NCBI GenBank assembly: GCA_024036415.1 | Contig: JAMWET010006788.1 | Coordinates: forward strand, 791,939-855,938 | Source: Prochilodus magdalenae | Lineage: Eukaryota > Chordata > Actinopteri > Characiformes > Prochilodontidae | Reading direction: 5' to 3' | DNA length: 64,000 nucleotides | Position numbers and translations under genes: made by a program | In this document: in pieces, positions 44,377-56,500 of the stretch | Numbering within the stretch: the first letter of the stretch is position 1 | Layout: every line of letters starts with the position of its first letter | Notes under the pieces: model-generated | What the model was told of the DNA's origin: nothing | What the model saw: the letters and a program-made list of their open reading frames with translations, nothing else | The model's database searches: none

Positions 44377-44915
44377 ATACAGCTCTGGAAAAATTAAAGA
44401 GACCACCTCAAAGTGATCAGTTACTCTAGATAGATAGTTCAGGGTTTGTGTTGGACCAGAATTCCTCAGTTCTGTTTTATTCTCTACACTACTGGAACCA
44501 TGTCTCCCAAACTCCAGATCAGATATTGTATTAGATTTGTGTATTTAGAAAATCACTAATGACCTCCAGAAGCCTGTTTATAGAACCATGCTCGCTGTGC
44601 GTTTCACCCCAGCCACCGCTCGCCAGTCTCTCTGTAGGTCACCTGAGGTCCTCTTACGGTGGTTAAGGGACATTGGAATGAGGTGGCGCTCATCACGGTC
44701 AGTAGAGAGTGGGTTTGGCCCTCTGCCAGTCTGTAGCTGTGTTGTCCTGTGTGTTTGCTGCTGGACCTTGTTCTTATGAACCAGACGCTCACTGTATCTG
44801 CCAGTAAAGCTAGAACCCAGCCTTCTGCTCCTCACTGAGAACCTGTTGTACATGTGGAGATGCTGGTTTAAGTAGAAACTGAAGTGGTCTCTGATTTATT
44901 TACAGAGCTGTTTAT
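44377..44915 (-). mobile_element. Tc1-like family D remnant
   Basis: Left tatacagctctggaaaaatt with aaagagaccac and right gaagtggtctctgatttatt with tacagagctgttta are inverted. The - strand frame contains DRDERHLIPMSLNHRKRTSG, a decayed Tc1 helix-turn-helix region. ~540 bp, internally deleted. Confidence 0.75.
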
Positions 44916-45294
44916 ATATATATAAATATAAAAAAAGCGTTCCTCAGTAAAGACAGTGGTTCTATACAGATTGATGAACACTGAAAGAAATGGTTCTTTG
45001 CATTGAAGAACTGTAGAGGAGTAAGGAAATATTAAAAATATGAAATGCAGTGACATTTTGTTCTGTCATTCTGTATCGATTTGTAATCAGTAGTTCTCGA
45101 CCTGTAGCTGACAGTGGTTCATTCTGTGCTGTAACTAAACCTATGGCCACAAGACAGCAGTGTTCCTCAGCAATAGACTCTTCCACTATCATGTAGCAAG
45201 TGCACACTGCATTAGCAAGTCTATGCGTGTGTGTGTTTATGTTTAATAATAGGTTTTACTACAGTTATATTTTTAAAAGTGTGATATATCACCT

Positions 45295-45965
45295 CACTAG
45301 TGTCTCTCAGTATGGAGTTGAACCACCATGTTCAGTAACCCAACATGCCAGATGTCTCAGCATGAGTTGTAGAGGCATCTAATGGTGTCCTGTGATAATC
45401 CATCCCATGCAGCTTGAATATCCTCACACAGTTCCTGTAGATGGTGCGGTAGGAGTGGAGGTGGAGTAACACCAGGCCTTCTGGACGTGTGACGCATGAA
45501 AACAAACAGTTCATCTCGGTGCTGACCACGGTGCCTCCACACACGGATTCGTTGGTCGTCTCCACCAAGACAACAGCAGGACTCGTCACTGAAGATGACC
45601 CGCTGCCATTCACTTCATGACAGTCTCACACGATACCCTTGCAGTCTTTGGCGACGCTGACGTGGTGTTAAGGACAGTCGTGGTAACGGTCTGTGTACAT
45701 GTAGTCCTGTGTGGTGCAGCCGTCTGCCCATGGTGCTGCCCTTACAGGTGACTCATGGAGAGCAACACTGCTTAATGAATGAATTGTGGCTGTTGGGTCG
45801 GTCATGGTCAGCTATAAGGCCCGTCCTTACATACATATGCTCAGCTGAGCGTGAATCTTTTGCATGTCTCATGATGTCAAAGCTACCTGCCAAGTTTCAT
45901 TTCTGTTGGTTGATTCCTGCTGGGAGCAGCCACTGGTGCAACTATCTTTTGATGATTAGTGTATA
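45295..45965 (-). mobile_element. Tc1-like family B, 5'-truncated copy
   Basis: Starts at the agtgtctctcagtatgga block and runs collinearly with 28765-29344 to atcttttgatgattagtgta. The - strand reads VLVETTNESVCGGTVVST, the broken transposase core. Confidence 0.82.
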
Positions 45966-46514
45966 TAGGCTCAGTTAATCCTTAAAATCCAATATATGAT
46001 CGTATGGTTTGAACAAAGTTTGAAACTTCATAGAAAAAACAATTGGGAGCACATAATCTGACATGTCTGTCATGGATGTTTTTCGAATTCCCAGTCCTGA
46101 TTCAAATCACACAGCCTGTATCTAAATATTTTCCTAACCTTCTCCCAAGATGCCATGAATAAATAGCAGAATGTGCCAGCACGGGGGTCTTGTCAGGACT
46201 GAGGCTGAGGACCACCGAATATGGACTGTCTATATGGAGAGCCTGCCAAATGCAATTCTTCGCCTGTACGGTAGGGGGCAGTGTGCGTCTTTCATTTACC
46301 AGCAGCCCCGCTGACTACAGCTGCAGAGCGAGAAGGAAACAAAGGGGATGCTTAGCTAAATCAAATCAACCACAGACTTAAAATATCGATATTAAACTGA
46401 GACCGAACTGTTTGGAGCGGAATTTACTCCGGTGAAGTAGTAAGTGACACGACCTGTTCAATTCAGAAGCTGCTATATTTCAGTAAACAGCGAACTTATG
46501 CTAATAGCTTAGCT
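45966..46514. other. Gene-free stretch upstream of manbal
   Basis: No repeat or exon recognised. It could contain the manbal promoter and non-coding first exon; no TATA or CpG-rich island stands out. Confidence 0.35.
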
Positions 46515-46647
46515 ATTAGCCAGCTTGTAGTTCTAAATCCCCCGTTCCACCTTAAATGGGGCAGAAGTTACGTTCTGGCGCCCAAGACTGCTAACTGCTG
46601 CCCCATTTAAGGTGGAACGGGAGATTTAGAACTACAAGCTGGCTAAT
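46515..46647. mobile_element. 133-bp inverted-repeat MITE just upstream of manbal coding exon 1
   Basis: Arms of ~49 bp: attagccagcttgtagttct followed by aaatc and ccgttccaccttaaatgggg, against gccccatttaaggtggaacg and agaactacaagctggctaat. Loop ~35 bp. One base in the C-run differs. Could form a strong hairpin in RNA if transcribed. Confidence 0.85.
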
Positions 46648-46719
46648 AAGATGACTCCAGCGTTTATTCCTGAATGCCCCGATAGTGTTTGACTTTCCAC
46701 ACTGGTGTCATTTCCCCAG

Positions 46720-46884
46720 CTACAGGTAAACACCATGTCTGGAGACCTGGACCTCTCTCCTCCTGAGGTTCCCGAGCCCACCCTATTCGAGAGTCTCTTA
46801 CGCTATGGCCTTTTTCTTGGAGCTATTTTCCAGCTCATCTGCATTTTAGCCATCATCATACCCACATCCAAGAGCCATGAACAG
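46720..46884 (+). CDS. manbal: manbal coding exon 1
   Basis: Acceptor tttccccag ends at 46719; ATG at 46735 has a fair Kozak context (acaccATGt). 50 codons, [16 protein letters not shown] to SKSHEQ, containing the membrane helix; donor gtaggt at 46885. The 133-bp inverted-repeat element at 46515-46647 ends only 72 bp before this exon. Confidence 0.9.
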
Positions 46885-49407
46885 GTAGGTCCAGCAGAGG
46901 AAGCCTGAGTTTACTGCTAGGGTTCATATCATGCAGTGCAGGGCTCCCAGACTGTGTTGACTTTGTTAACCTGGTCCTCAATGGTCAGGACCACCACAGA
47001 GCAGGATTTATGTGGGAGTGGATTATTCTCAGCACTGCAGTGACACTGATGTGGTGGTGGTGTGAGTGGATCAGACACAGCAGTGCTGCTGGACACCTCA
47101 GTGTTGCTGCTGGACTGAGAATCATCCCCCAACCATCACTATCCAGCCAGCAGCGTCCTGTGGGCACTGATGAAGGACTAGAGGATGACCAACACTGCAC
47201 TGTGCAGCAGCAGATGAGCTATCGTCTCTGACTGTACATCTACAAGGTGGGGATGTCTAATTGAGTGGACAGTGAGTGGACACAGTGTTTAAACACTCCA
47301 GCAGCACTGCTGTGTCTGATCCACTCCCACCAGCACCACACACACTAACACACCACCATGTCAGTGTCACTGCAGTGCTGAGACTGATCCACCACACATA
47401 TAATACCTGCTCTGTGGTGGTCCTGTGGGGGTCCTGACCATTGAAGAACAGGGGAATACAGTATACAGAGAAACAGATGGACTACAGTCTGTACCTGTAG
47501 AGCTACAAGGTGCTCCTATATGGTCAATGGAGCTGATAAAATGGACATAGTGTGTAGATAAAACCACCAACGAGGTGATTTTAATGTGCCTTTTGTAACT
47601 GTACTCATATCCAAAGCAGTGCACATGTAAACTCAGCAGCATCTGCAGCAGTCAGTTTTATATCACGATATGAGGCTGCTTTCCCAGACGTTGATTGAAC
47701 CCAGATTAGACAGAGAAAGGCTTTTGGTAAATTCGACACTGATGGTACAGTTCAGTCAAAGGACAGGGTTAGTACGTGTTTGACTTGTACAAGTTACAGT
47801 GGCTTCTGGAAAATCAGTATTGACTGATCTGGTTTAAATCTAATGAGGACTGTTATATATTTCAATCTTTATTATGCAGTATCTACACCAGCAGTGCCTG
47901 TACAGACAAAAGGGTTGGTCATAAAGCTTTCAGGTTTCCCAGACTCTGATTCAGGGTGAATGATGACATTGTGAAGAACCACAGGCATCAAAGTCGGTCC
48001 AAGACTAGAGCTGGGCAATACAAGTTTTGGATTACATCGTGTGTACTATCAGTGCTTGTAGGAGGCTGATCAGTTGCATGCCTCATTATAGTAAGAGCAA
48101 AATGAGTCTGTTTAACTGGATTTGGTGCGACACAGTTAATGCATTACTGCTGGTTATTTATTCTTTGGTCCAACTGATCATGCATCTAAACAGCAAACTA
48201 TTAGAAATTGTCAATAAGGATTGCAGTATTATAATTTTGCTGTATCGCCCAGCTCTATACAAGTCTATGGTTAATTTGTGTTCAGGAATTTAGAGTTCAT
48301 TTAAAAAGATTAATTTAGACCTGTAGTGGGCCATAAAGCACCCTCTAGTGGTCTGTAGGCCTGTTCTCCTGTGGAGGCAGGAAACCTGTATATCCATATT
48401 AGTGCTGTAATTTGTATAGAAATATATGTATATTAATCTACACTTTTAGAAGTAAAACATTTCACCCTAGCAGGCTAATTAAACATCTCCAGTTTGAGAC
48501 AACATAGCCGCTGGCTCGCCACTGATGGAGAACGTTTCTTTGGGAGATTCTGTGTTTGAATTTAGGCAGATTTCTTGGAAAAATTGACTTTATAAAACTG
48601 GATTTCACTTTTGTGGTAAGCTGTGTAGTAGGCTGCCTGCTATGTATTCTGGTTATTGGGCTCTGGGGTGGAAAAGGCTGAGAACCAATGCTTAACACTA
48701 CACCCTTAGCAAAAAAGTCTGCTGTATTGTACCAGATATAGGTTTTTACTATAACTTGTAACAATGGCAGAGCTCTTTAGGACCATATGGAATCTTATAT
48801 ATATATATATAAATGACTCCTTAAAAAACATGCAGCAGGTTTTCCGTCCTACAGAAGAACTATTTAAGCATTTAAAGAATCATTTATAAATTAATATGGT
48901 CTTTTGAGTCTTCATGGCTCACTGTTATTTGAAGAATATTGGCGCAAGGTTGAGGACATTTTGTTTGGTACTCCAGAAAGATTTCCTGATCCAATGAGCA
49001 TAACATATTTTATGCAGTTTGTTATTTATGAAACGCTTATTCACATTTGAAAATAAAATTTTGAGTATTTTTTTAATATGACAAAATGAATTATTAAATG
49101 AATTGAAAACTTGAAATGAAAAACAAAAGATGAATTATTAAATAATTGGAAACTTGGCTTCACTGTTTATTTGTATATTGTTTAGTGGTTTTTGACTTAG
49201 GCCCCCTAGTACAGAGAGTATGCCCACCCAGATCTATACTAATTTGTTTTGTGTCTACTGAGATTCATTTTTCACTGTTTTGTTTTTTTGTAGGAAGAGA
49301 CTGCAGAGCCATCTGACACCAAAGGTTCTGAACAGAGCAAAAAGCCCAAGGCAGCTATACAGCAGATGCGACAGAAACCAAAAAAGGAGAGCAAGAAGAA
49401 GCGATAA
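46735..49407 (+). CDS. manbal: Protein MANBAL, complete, two coding exons
   Basis: Small conserved vertebrate membrane protein of unknown function, named for its position near a mannosidase-beta-like gene. Joining 46735-46884 and 49294-49407 gives 87 residues (human protein ~85). The N-terminus [12 protein letters not shown] and the segment [20 protein letters not shown] match the family closely. One membrane helix lies at about residues 23-43, followed by a polar tail that is very Lys-rich and ends KKESKKKR. The intron is GT-AG, phase 0. The gene converges on the NFAT gene downstream. Confidence in identity is high; the 5' non-coding exon was not found. Confidence 0.93.
46885..49293 (+). other. 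manbal intron (2.4 kb)
   Basis: First 690 bp mostly a hAT-like MITE (46975-47572). The remainder is AT-rich unique sequence with a small (at)n near 48797. No further exon. Confidence 0.6.
46975..47572. mobile_element. hAT-like MITE, copy A
   Basis: ggtcaggaccaccacagagc at the left mirrors gctctgtggtggtcctgtgg at the right. Internal landmarks gtgagtggatcagacacagc, agcagcagatgagctatcgt and acagtgtttaaacactccag recur in copies B (52711) and C (56290). Extends to atggtcaatggagctgataa. Characteristic dispersed fish element, non-coding. Confidence 0.82.
49294..49407 (+). CDS. manbal: manbal coding exon 2 and stop
   Basis: Acceptor ttttttgtag ends at 49293. 37 codons ([20 protein letters not shown] and on to KKESKKKR) and TAA at 49405-49407. 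The Lys-rich tail matches the family's C-terminus. Confidence 0.92.
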   Translation, partial: EETAEPSDTKGSEQSKKPKAAIQQMRQKPKKESKKKR

Positions 49408-49918
49408 CGCTCCCGAGTTTGGATATGAGCGTGCCAGCAAGTGTGAGAGTGAACGTCAGAGGAGATGTGTGATCATTTATCTGCTTTCACTCAGAAACCT
49501 TCATCATGGACTGTCAATACTAAACACTAAAGTTTCCATGTGGAAAGTCTGCAACATTTCAGAAATGTACCGTGTTAGTCGTTTACCATGAAACGTTTTC
49601 TCACATTCAGTTGATTCATTTCTTTTACTCTGAACTTCTTTTTCTACTAGCGTTTTTTTTAAATACCGTATATAAAACGCTCTGATCATGCGGCCATTCC
49701 ACCTGTTTCCCTAGTAATCTGATCTCTTCTATAAATAGCTGTGGAAAGCTTATCTGTAAGTTAATCATTACCTTCATAGCTCCTGTTTCAGCAACATTTC
49801 AGCCATGTGTAATACAAGCCCCTCTGTAATCACCAAAACACACAGCAGCTGTAATCAGTAAGTGCAGTAAAACAGCTTAGGAGCACATCATATTCCTTTT
49901 TCTAGACTTCCTAAACTT

Positions 49919-49924
49919 TTATTC
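49919..49924 (-). terminator. Candidate polyadenylation signal of the nfatc3-like gene
   Basis: AATAAA on the - strand (TTTATT on +) about 530 bp past the TGA at 50452. It is the closest well-formed signal I see downstream of the terminal exon. It would leave about 500 bp between this transcript end and the manbal stop. Confidence 0.35.
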
Positions 49925-50151
49925 TCCCTTCAGCCTCCAGGAAACACAGAGCATACACAGCCACTGTTTTTGAATATAGTAAATTTAATATGAATGTACA
50001 ATCATAAATACATATGCATAAAAGGAAACAATTCATAAGCATTGTTAAATGAGAACATCTGTGATATAAAAATATAAGGAAGGGGAAAAAAGACAAAGTT
50101 TGATATTGCTCTGCATTTTTACTTTCTCTTACAAATTAAAAAAAGTCATAG

Positions 50152-50339
50152 GTTTAAAGGAACAATAAGTAACATTTTCTGTCATAATATATTAAAAATA
50201 TTTGTATGTGGGCTGAAAAATAATATTTGTAGCCATAAGGTATATATACCCCGTGATTCCTCCCCATGTTACTAGTTACCATCAGTACTAAGCGTCACTA
50301 AATCATCACAGGTTAATGTTACTTACTGCTCCTTTAAAA
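50152..50339. mobile_element. TIR element 'tttaaaggarcaat', short copy
   Basis: gtttaaaggaacaataagta with acattt at the left and aatgttacttactgctcctt with taaaag at the right are inverted. ~188 bp. Related termini to the 37201 and 51444 elements, but a different interior. Lies between the nfatc3-like stop and its candidate poly(A) site. Confidence 0.72.
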
Positions 50340-50451
50340 GCCTTTAGATATGAAATAAGAATCTTTGTACAGACATCAAGGCTGAAAAAGCTCTCTCTTC
50401 AAAAGAGGCCATGGCTCTTATATGGAAGAAGCTGAAGTTCTGCGTGGCCTA

Positions 50452-50501
50452 TCACTGTTCACTGGTGTGGACAGTCAGATCTTTTCTGATCACTTCATTC
50501 A
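50452..50501 (-). CDS. nfatc3: nfatc3-like terminal coding exon (50 nt)
   Basis: On the - strand, acceptor ttctcacag precedes two bases that complete Val, then NEVIRKDLTVHTSEQ and TGA at 50454-50452. This matches the short VNEIIR-type tail that follows YLDD in mammalian NFATC2 and NFATC3. Phase and acceptor fit exactly with the donor 3.4 kb upstream. A likely AATAAA for the transcript lies about 530 bp further on. Confidence 0.85.
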
Positions 50502-53500
50502 CTGTGAGAACAAAAGAGAAACGGCATTACACAGACGGCACAGGCAAACGTGTGGACACTCAAACAAGGCAATACTAGGACCTGCAGTGTTCAAGCTAGT
50601 GCTCACAGCAAATGAAAATTCCAGATGGTTAGGATGCAGCTGTGCTATACAGGCTTCTGCCAGAGTGTAAAATGCGCAGTCAGGGATACTGCAGTGTGGG
50701 CCCCGCCTAGACGAGAACTGGGTATTAGTTCTTCACTAGGGGGCGATGTTGTTCATCATCTGTCAATCTCTACAGCTGTATTTGGCTTTGCTTCCTGTTG
50801 TTGAACAAGAGTGGGCTAAAATTGGAAACTTTTCTCCCTCTCCAGCCTAAAATTAGATCAAGGTGGCTGTTACAGGTAGCACTGGGCCCTAAATAGAAGG
50901 CACTTGAACTCCCACGATAGCCACCGCAGAATCACTGTAGTGTAGACTAGACTGCGGGACCATCCAACACATCAACTGGGAAACAGAATGTCAACTATTA
51001 CTCATCATGCTTTAGGTTGGCTCACAGGCAACCTTGATTTATACACTGAACTTCTTCAGATTAAGCAATAAACTCTGATTACCTTCACTAAAGGATCCAC
51101 ATTTTTGCTCTAGGTATCAAAAATAATCCTAAATCATGAGGATTATTATTACAGGCCTCTGTTTATCCTTTATAATTAAATAGACTGTTGTGCTTGCTGT
51201 AATTTCAGGAGTGAGATATGTAAATGAGCTCTGTTCAAAAAGATGGAACGCCCCTTAGAACTTTTAACAAGCGTGGGCAGGGCTAAGCTGCTGTAGGTTG
51301 AACAGAAGGGTATATGTAAATTCACTGTGGCTGTTTTTGCATTTCAACTTCCATTCACAGACTCTTTAAACTTATGACTGAACAGTGACTGGTTTCCCAT
51401 AAGCATCTTAGTAATGCTTCCAGGAAACACAGCCCAATACATTTTAAAGGAGCAATTTGTAAGATGACACAACCTGTCAAATTCATGGTCCGAACAATAG
51501 GGGGCAACATATCACCAGAAAATGTACAGTCCCTCCTCCTCCCTCTTCACTCCTGACCAGTCTAGAAGAAAACATTGCAAGTTCAGCATCACACGTCATC
51601 CTTTTACTCGTCAAGAATGTCTCCACAGTAGAAAGCAACAGCAGTTTGTCATTCTTCTGTTTACATCACTTCTTTTGTTTGCTGCTAAACATGGTTTCTT
51701 GGCGAGAGTGGGCAGCAGCGGTCCCTCGGCCAGCGCTTCAGCCATCATTGTGTTTAATGTTCCTGATCTGTCTAATAGATCTAAGTTTAAGCAAAACCTT
51801 CAACATAATTTGATAAGAGGTTAGAATATGTCACCTGGGTAGAAGCGCAACTGATTTAACTCAATGCTATGATGACTCACAGTCTTCTCTTGAAGTACAT
51901 AGGGGTATTACGAGACAGGATGTGCCAGGGCTAGCTGGTTAGCACGCTAACTCCAGTAAATACTGTATCTCTGCAATAGAATGCTTAGATGTCTTTGACA
52001 TACCATCGAAACAGCTACTTCTCCACATTCTGCTTATTTTAGAATCTTTAAAACTTAGAATCTTACATATTGCTCCTTTAAGACTTTAACCATGTTTAAA
52101 TACTACATCCATATGGGCCCTTTAATTTGCTTAGTGCTAATCCCCAGGTTAACTAATCAGCCATGCCCAGAACTTCAATAATAAATATGATTGTTAAGGT
52201 AGCTTCATCAGTCGGAGTAAAGACTACGCTAACCGATTATCAGCAAAAAGAAAGACAAAAGGGAGTTTATTCACCAGCACTTTTGGTAATTGAACCTATT
52301 CTTGAAAGATCAATAGTCCTCTCAGCAGACCTACTCTGTGAATAGTTACACCAACTGACAGTTCAGTATTGAACTACCATTACCACAGACTATTTAAAGC
52401 ACTGACCCACATAGCGCATGCTGAAAAGGGGGCATTACAGAACAAATGCGCCCTGTTCTACATTAGGCCATGGGTTCTTCCTTGACACGTGAAGAGAAGA
52501 TAACAATCAACCACTGTGACGGAATGTTAAGCTGAATAATTTAACCAAATAACACAGACCTCAGTAACTTTAGATTGACCAGTACGAACAACCCACTGTT
52601 GTTACACACTCAACAAGACACTGTCCTTAATTTATAGAATGAATCTAAATGACAATTACAGATTTTCTCCAACTAACGACTTCATTAAGTACACCTCCTT
52701 CTATTAACAGGCCTTGGGTGGTGGTGTGAGTGAATCAGACACAGCAGTGCTGCTAGACTGTTAGTCGTCCACCAATCAAAACTATCCAGCGAACAGTGCT
52801 AGGGCTGACCAACACTGCACTGTGCAGCAGCAGATGAGCTATCGCCTCTGACTGTACATGTACAAGGTGGACCAGCAGGGTAGGAGTGTCTAATAGAGTG
52901 GACGGTGAGTGGACACAGTGTTTAAACACTCCGGCAGCACTGCTGTGTCTGATCCACTCACACCAGCACTTCGTCAGTGTCTCTGCAGTACGGAGAATGA
53001 TCCACCACCCAAATAATACCTGCTCTGTGGGAAGAACAAGGTGAAGGGGGGGCTAACAAAGTATGCAGAGAAACAGATGGACTGAAGTCTGTTATTGTAG
53101 AACTAGACAGTGCACTTAGATAGGCGGTGGATCTGATATGAAATGGACAGTGCAGAGTGAAGAAACATGGAGGTGTACTTGACGAAGTGGCCTGTCTCTG
53201 TAAGAAACAGAACTGCTAGAGATGACACTGATCTAGATATAAGCTGGATTGCCTCATAAGTAAATTACTTTAATACAGCTCACTTTAGAGTAGCTTAATA
53301 TAAGAAAATAATATTGGCTTAAGGAATGTGGGAGATCAATCAATACATGTGTAAACATTTGTTTAGTGCTTTCAGTTAAAAACTGAATTCAATTGCAGAT
53401 AATTCATATTTGATTTTTTTGTTTTTTTGGATGCTTAAGGCCAAAACAACAACGGGTTTTGGTAGCCCCACTAAGTAATGCACAACTATGGCTTAGACTT

Positions 53501-56500
53501 AACTAAAACATTAGGCCATGTGACACTGTTAAGGTAGCCAACAACTGACTTCTTATTATTATTGTCATGTGGCTTCTGTTGAGTGCACCCTTAAGATGCA
53601 GCCTACAAACGTATTTAGCTAACGGTTATCCATGTTTAGGTCTTTATGTTGACTGTTGTTTAGGCTGTGCCTTTGAACTTCAAGCTAGCTTCAGTCAGGA
53701 CATATACATATGATAATGTGGGCTAATAATGTAAGTATTATCATATCTGTTGCATCAGGCTGTGTTTTTATACAATCAAGTTCTGTTTACATGAAACCGT
53801 GAAGCATAAGTGACCTGATATGTTTAAAATGCTGTTTGTCTGTTAATGATTATTTACAGGCCAACTACAGTCAGAATTCCATTGGTAGTGTTATCACAGA
53901 CACTCAGAAGTTCAGTATCTGTATCAGTATTAGAAAAGTGGTACTGGGTAATTTCTACGGAAAGCCTACTCACCATCGTCCAGATACGCCTGGTCCAGAT
54001 TCTCCTGCTTGACTGTGACTCTTGCAGGGCTGCTGGTTCTCTGATGCTGTACAGGCGGACAGGGCTGCTGTTGGATGTAGCTCTGCACCGGAGGGGACCT
54101 CCCAGCAGCAGGAGCTGCCCTCTGCCCAAAGCCAAACTCTGACCCATCCAGGCCTGGAAAGACAGAAGCAGCGGCTTCGTAGCCATGCCCAGACACAGCA
54201 TGCTGGTAGCCGCTGGGTTTGAGGTGAGAGCTTGGGTTAGCACGACTTTGGGACCTAGCATGCACTATGGGTGCAGAGTGATTCAGTGGAGGCTGGTAGT
54301 GGCCAGGACTGCTGCTGAGGACATCTACTTGACCTTGGTAGATGGCTGAGGGGTGATGGAGTTGGTACTCTGAAGCTGTAGGATAGAAGGTGGGGCTGGC
54401 CCTCGGGGAGACTGATGCTGCCACAGCACAACTGCTGGCAGGGAGCTGGGTGGTGTGGTGGCAGGATTGCGGACTGACGCTCAAAACCTGGGACATGCTG
54501 CAACCAAGTTGCCCATACTGATACTCGTCGACTGGTTCAGCCTTTATTACCGGCACTGGGAAGAGGACAGGGATACAACTTCAGGAAATACACTTCAGAA
54601 TGACCTGCAAGACTGATTACCATGTAGAGTTTTAAGAAATAAAGATTCTGTAATTAAGAAGGGAAACTGCTAGGCTAATGATGCTAACACACAATCGAAT
54701 TTTCACCAAACTGTTTCCACAAATACAGGCCAAAATCTATATATATATATATACACTCGTCATCAAAAAAAGTGTATCCAGAAGGAAGTGTGAGGTTGCA
54801 GTGCTGTTGGGAAGGAAGATAAAGGTTACCAGGAAACAATTAATGATAATAAATTTAGACTGATATGGGTGATATTTATTCAGCTACACATACAGAAGTA
54901 GGGTCTCTCAGTATGATGCTGAGCTGCCATGTTTGCTAATGCAACACGCTAGACCTCTCAGCATGGAGTTGTAGAGGTTCCTAATGGTGTCCTGTGATAA
55001 TCCATCCCATGCAGCATGAATAGTCTCACACAGTTCCTGCACAGGTGGAGGTGGAGTGACATGTGACAATAAACTGCTCCTCTTGGTGCTGACCACGGTG
55101 CCTCCACACATGGATTCGTTGGTCGTCTCTACCAGGTCAAAAGCTTGACTCGTCACTGAGGATGACCCGCTGCCATTTTGAATCACTCCATGACAGTCTG
55201 ACACGACACCATTGCAGCCGTTGTAACGATGCATGCCTACATGTGGTCCCGCGTCGATGCAACCCCTCTTGAACTCTTCCAACTGTCCTTCCACACGTCA
55301 CTTCTGCGGCGGAGCTGCAAACTTGAATCATTTGCGTGTCTCATGATGTCAAACCTACCCACCAAATTTCATTCCTGTTGGTTGATTCTTTCTGGGTGCA
55401 GCTATTTATTCAGTGATGAGTGTATATATAGAGTTCCCTCCTTGAGCCTGGTTCCTCTCGAGGTTTCTTCCTTACTCTAAGGGAGTTTTTCCTCGCCACT
55501 GCTGCCTCTGGCTTGCTCACGGGGGGCTTGGAGCCGGATTTCCTTTCCTATGTCTGTACATGGACTCCATGTTTTTCTTTTCCTTTATATAAACTGCTTT
55601 TCTGTGAAGCTTCTATGAGACGACGTTAGTTGTAAAAAGCGCTATACAAATAAATATTGATCGACTGACTGATGATTAAGGCTGATTTGTGCAAAAACCA
55701 TGGTCCTATTATTTGTGTATTATAATGGTTTTCTGAGTACACTCACTTACCTTAGCAAGTTACCCTAGCTTACTCTGTGAACTCCTTTAACCCCACTTTA
55801 GAACGATAAAAAGAGTGTTCAGGAAAGATATTTAGAAGATCATCCCCAATACAGTCGATTAGACAAGTTGTCTGATTTCCAAAGTTTCTTTAGTCCTGCG
55901 CTGAAGCTACGACGCTAATGTGGCTAATAAGTAACATAAATAATTGAGACTTGAATCCTACCAGTCGGTATTACGCAAACTGCATCTCTAAATCATCACA
56001 CGTTTGCCTCTAGTTGTACTGTCACATTTGTGATCTCAAATTTACTGAAGTTTATTCGTTTCCCGACACTGTAATCAGACATACTTTGAACATGCTATCA
56101 GACACAATCTGTGAACAAGACCGAAAACAAACTGACATAAATCAGCCTTAAAAACAAGAGAAATGCTCTTCTGAAGACGTAGATGTGTCCCATCTGTATT
56201 TCTACAAGAGTAAAAGTACAAAATTGTTTTTAAATGTACTTAAGCATCAAAAGTTAAAGTACTGTTATTTCTTGCTACTATCCTTCACTAGGTTCACCTC
56301 ACTTTATCTACACTCTATGTCCATTCTATCAGCTCCACTTACCATATAGGAGCACTTTGAAGTTCGATGATTACAGACTGTAGTCCATCTGATTTCCTGC
56401 ATACCTTCTTTGCCCCTTTCACCCTGTTCTTCAGTAGTAAGGACCCCCACAGGACCACCACAGAGCAGGTATTATATTGGTGGTGGATTCACGGCACTGC

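Larger units (their letters stand above)
49408..50451. other. Convergent intergenic region between manbal and nfatc3-like stops
   Basis: Contains the 3' UTRs of both genes. A short TIR element lies at 50152-50339. The - strand AATAAA at 49919 is the best poly(A) candidate; no clear + strand AATAAA follows the manbal stop. Confidence 0.55.
50502..53973 (-). other. Last intron of the nfatc3-like gene (3.5 kb)
   Basis: Holds the TIR element at 51444-52081 and a hAT-like MITE copy (52711-53160). No additional exon motif seen on either strand. Confidence 0.6.
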
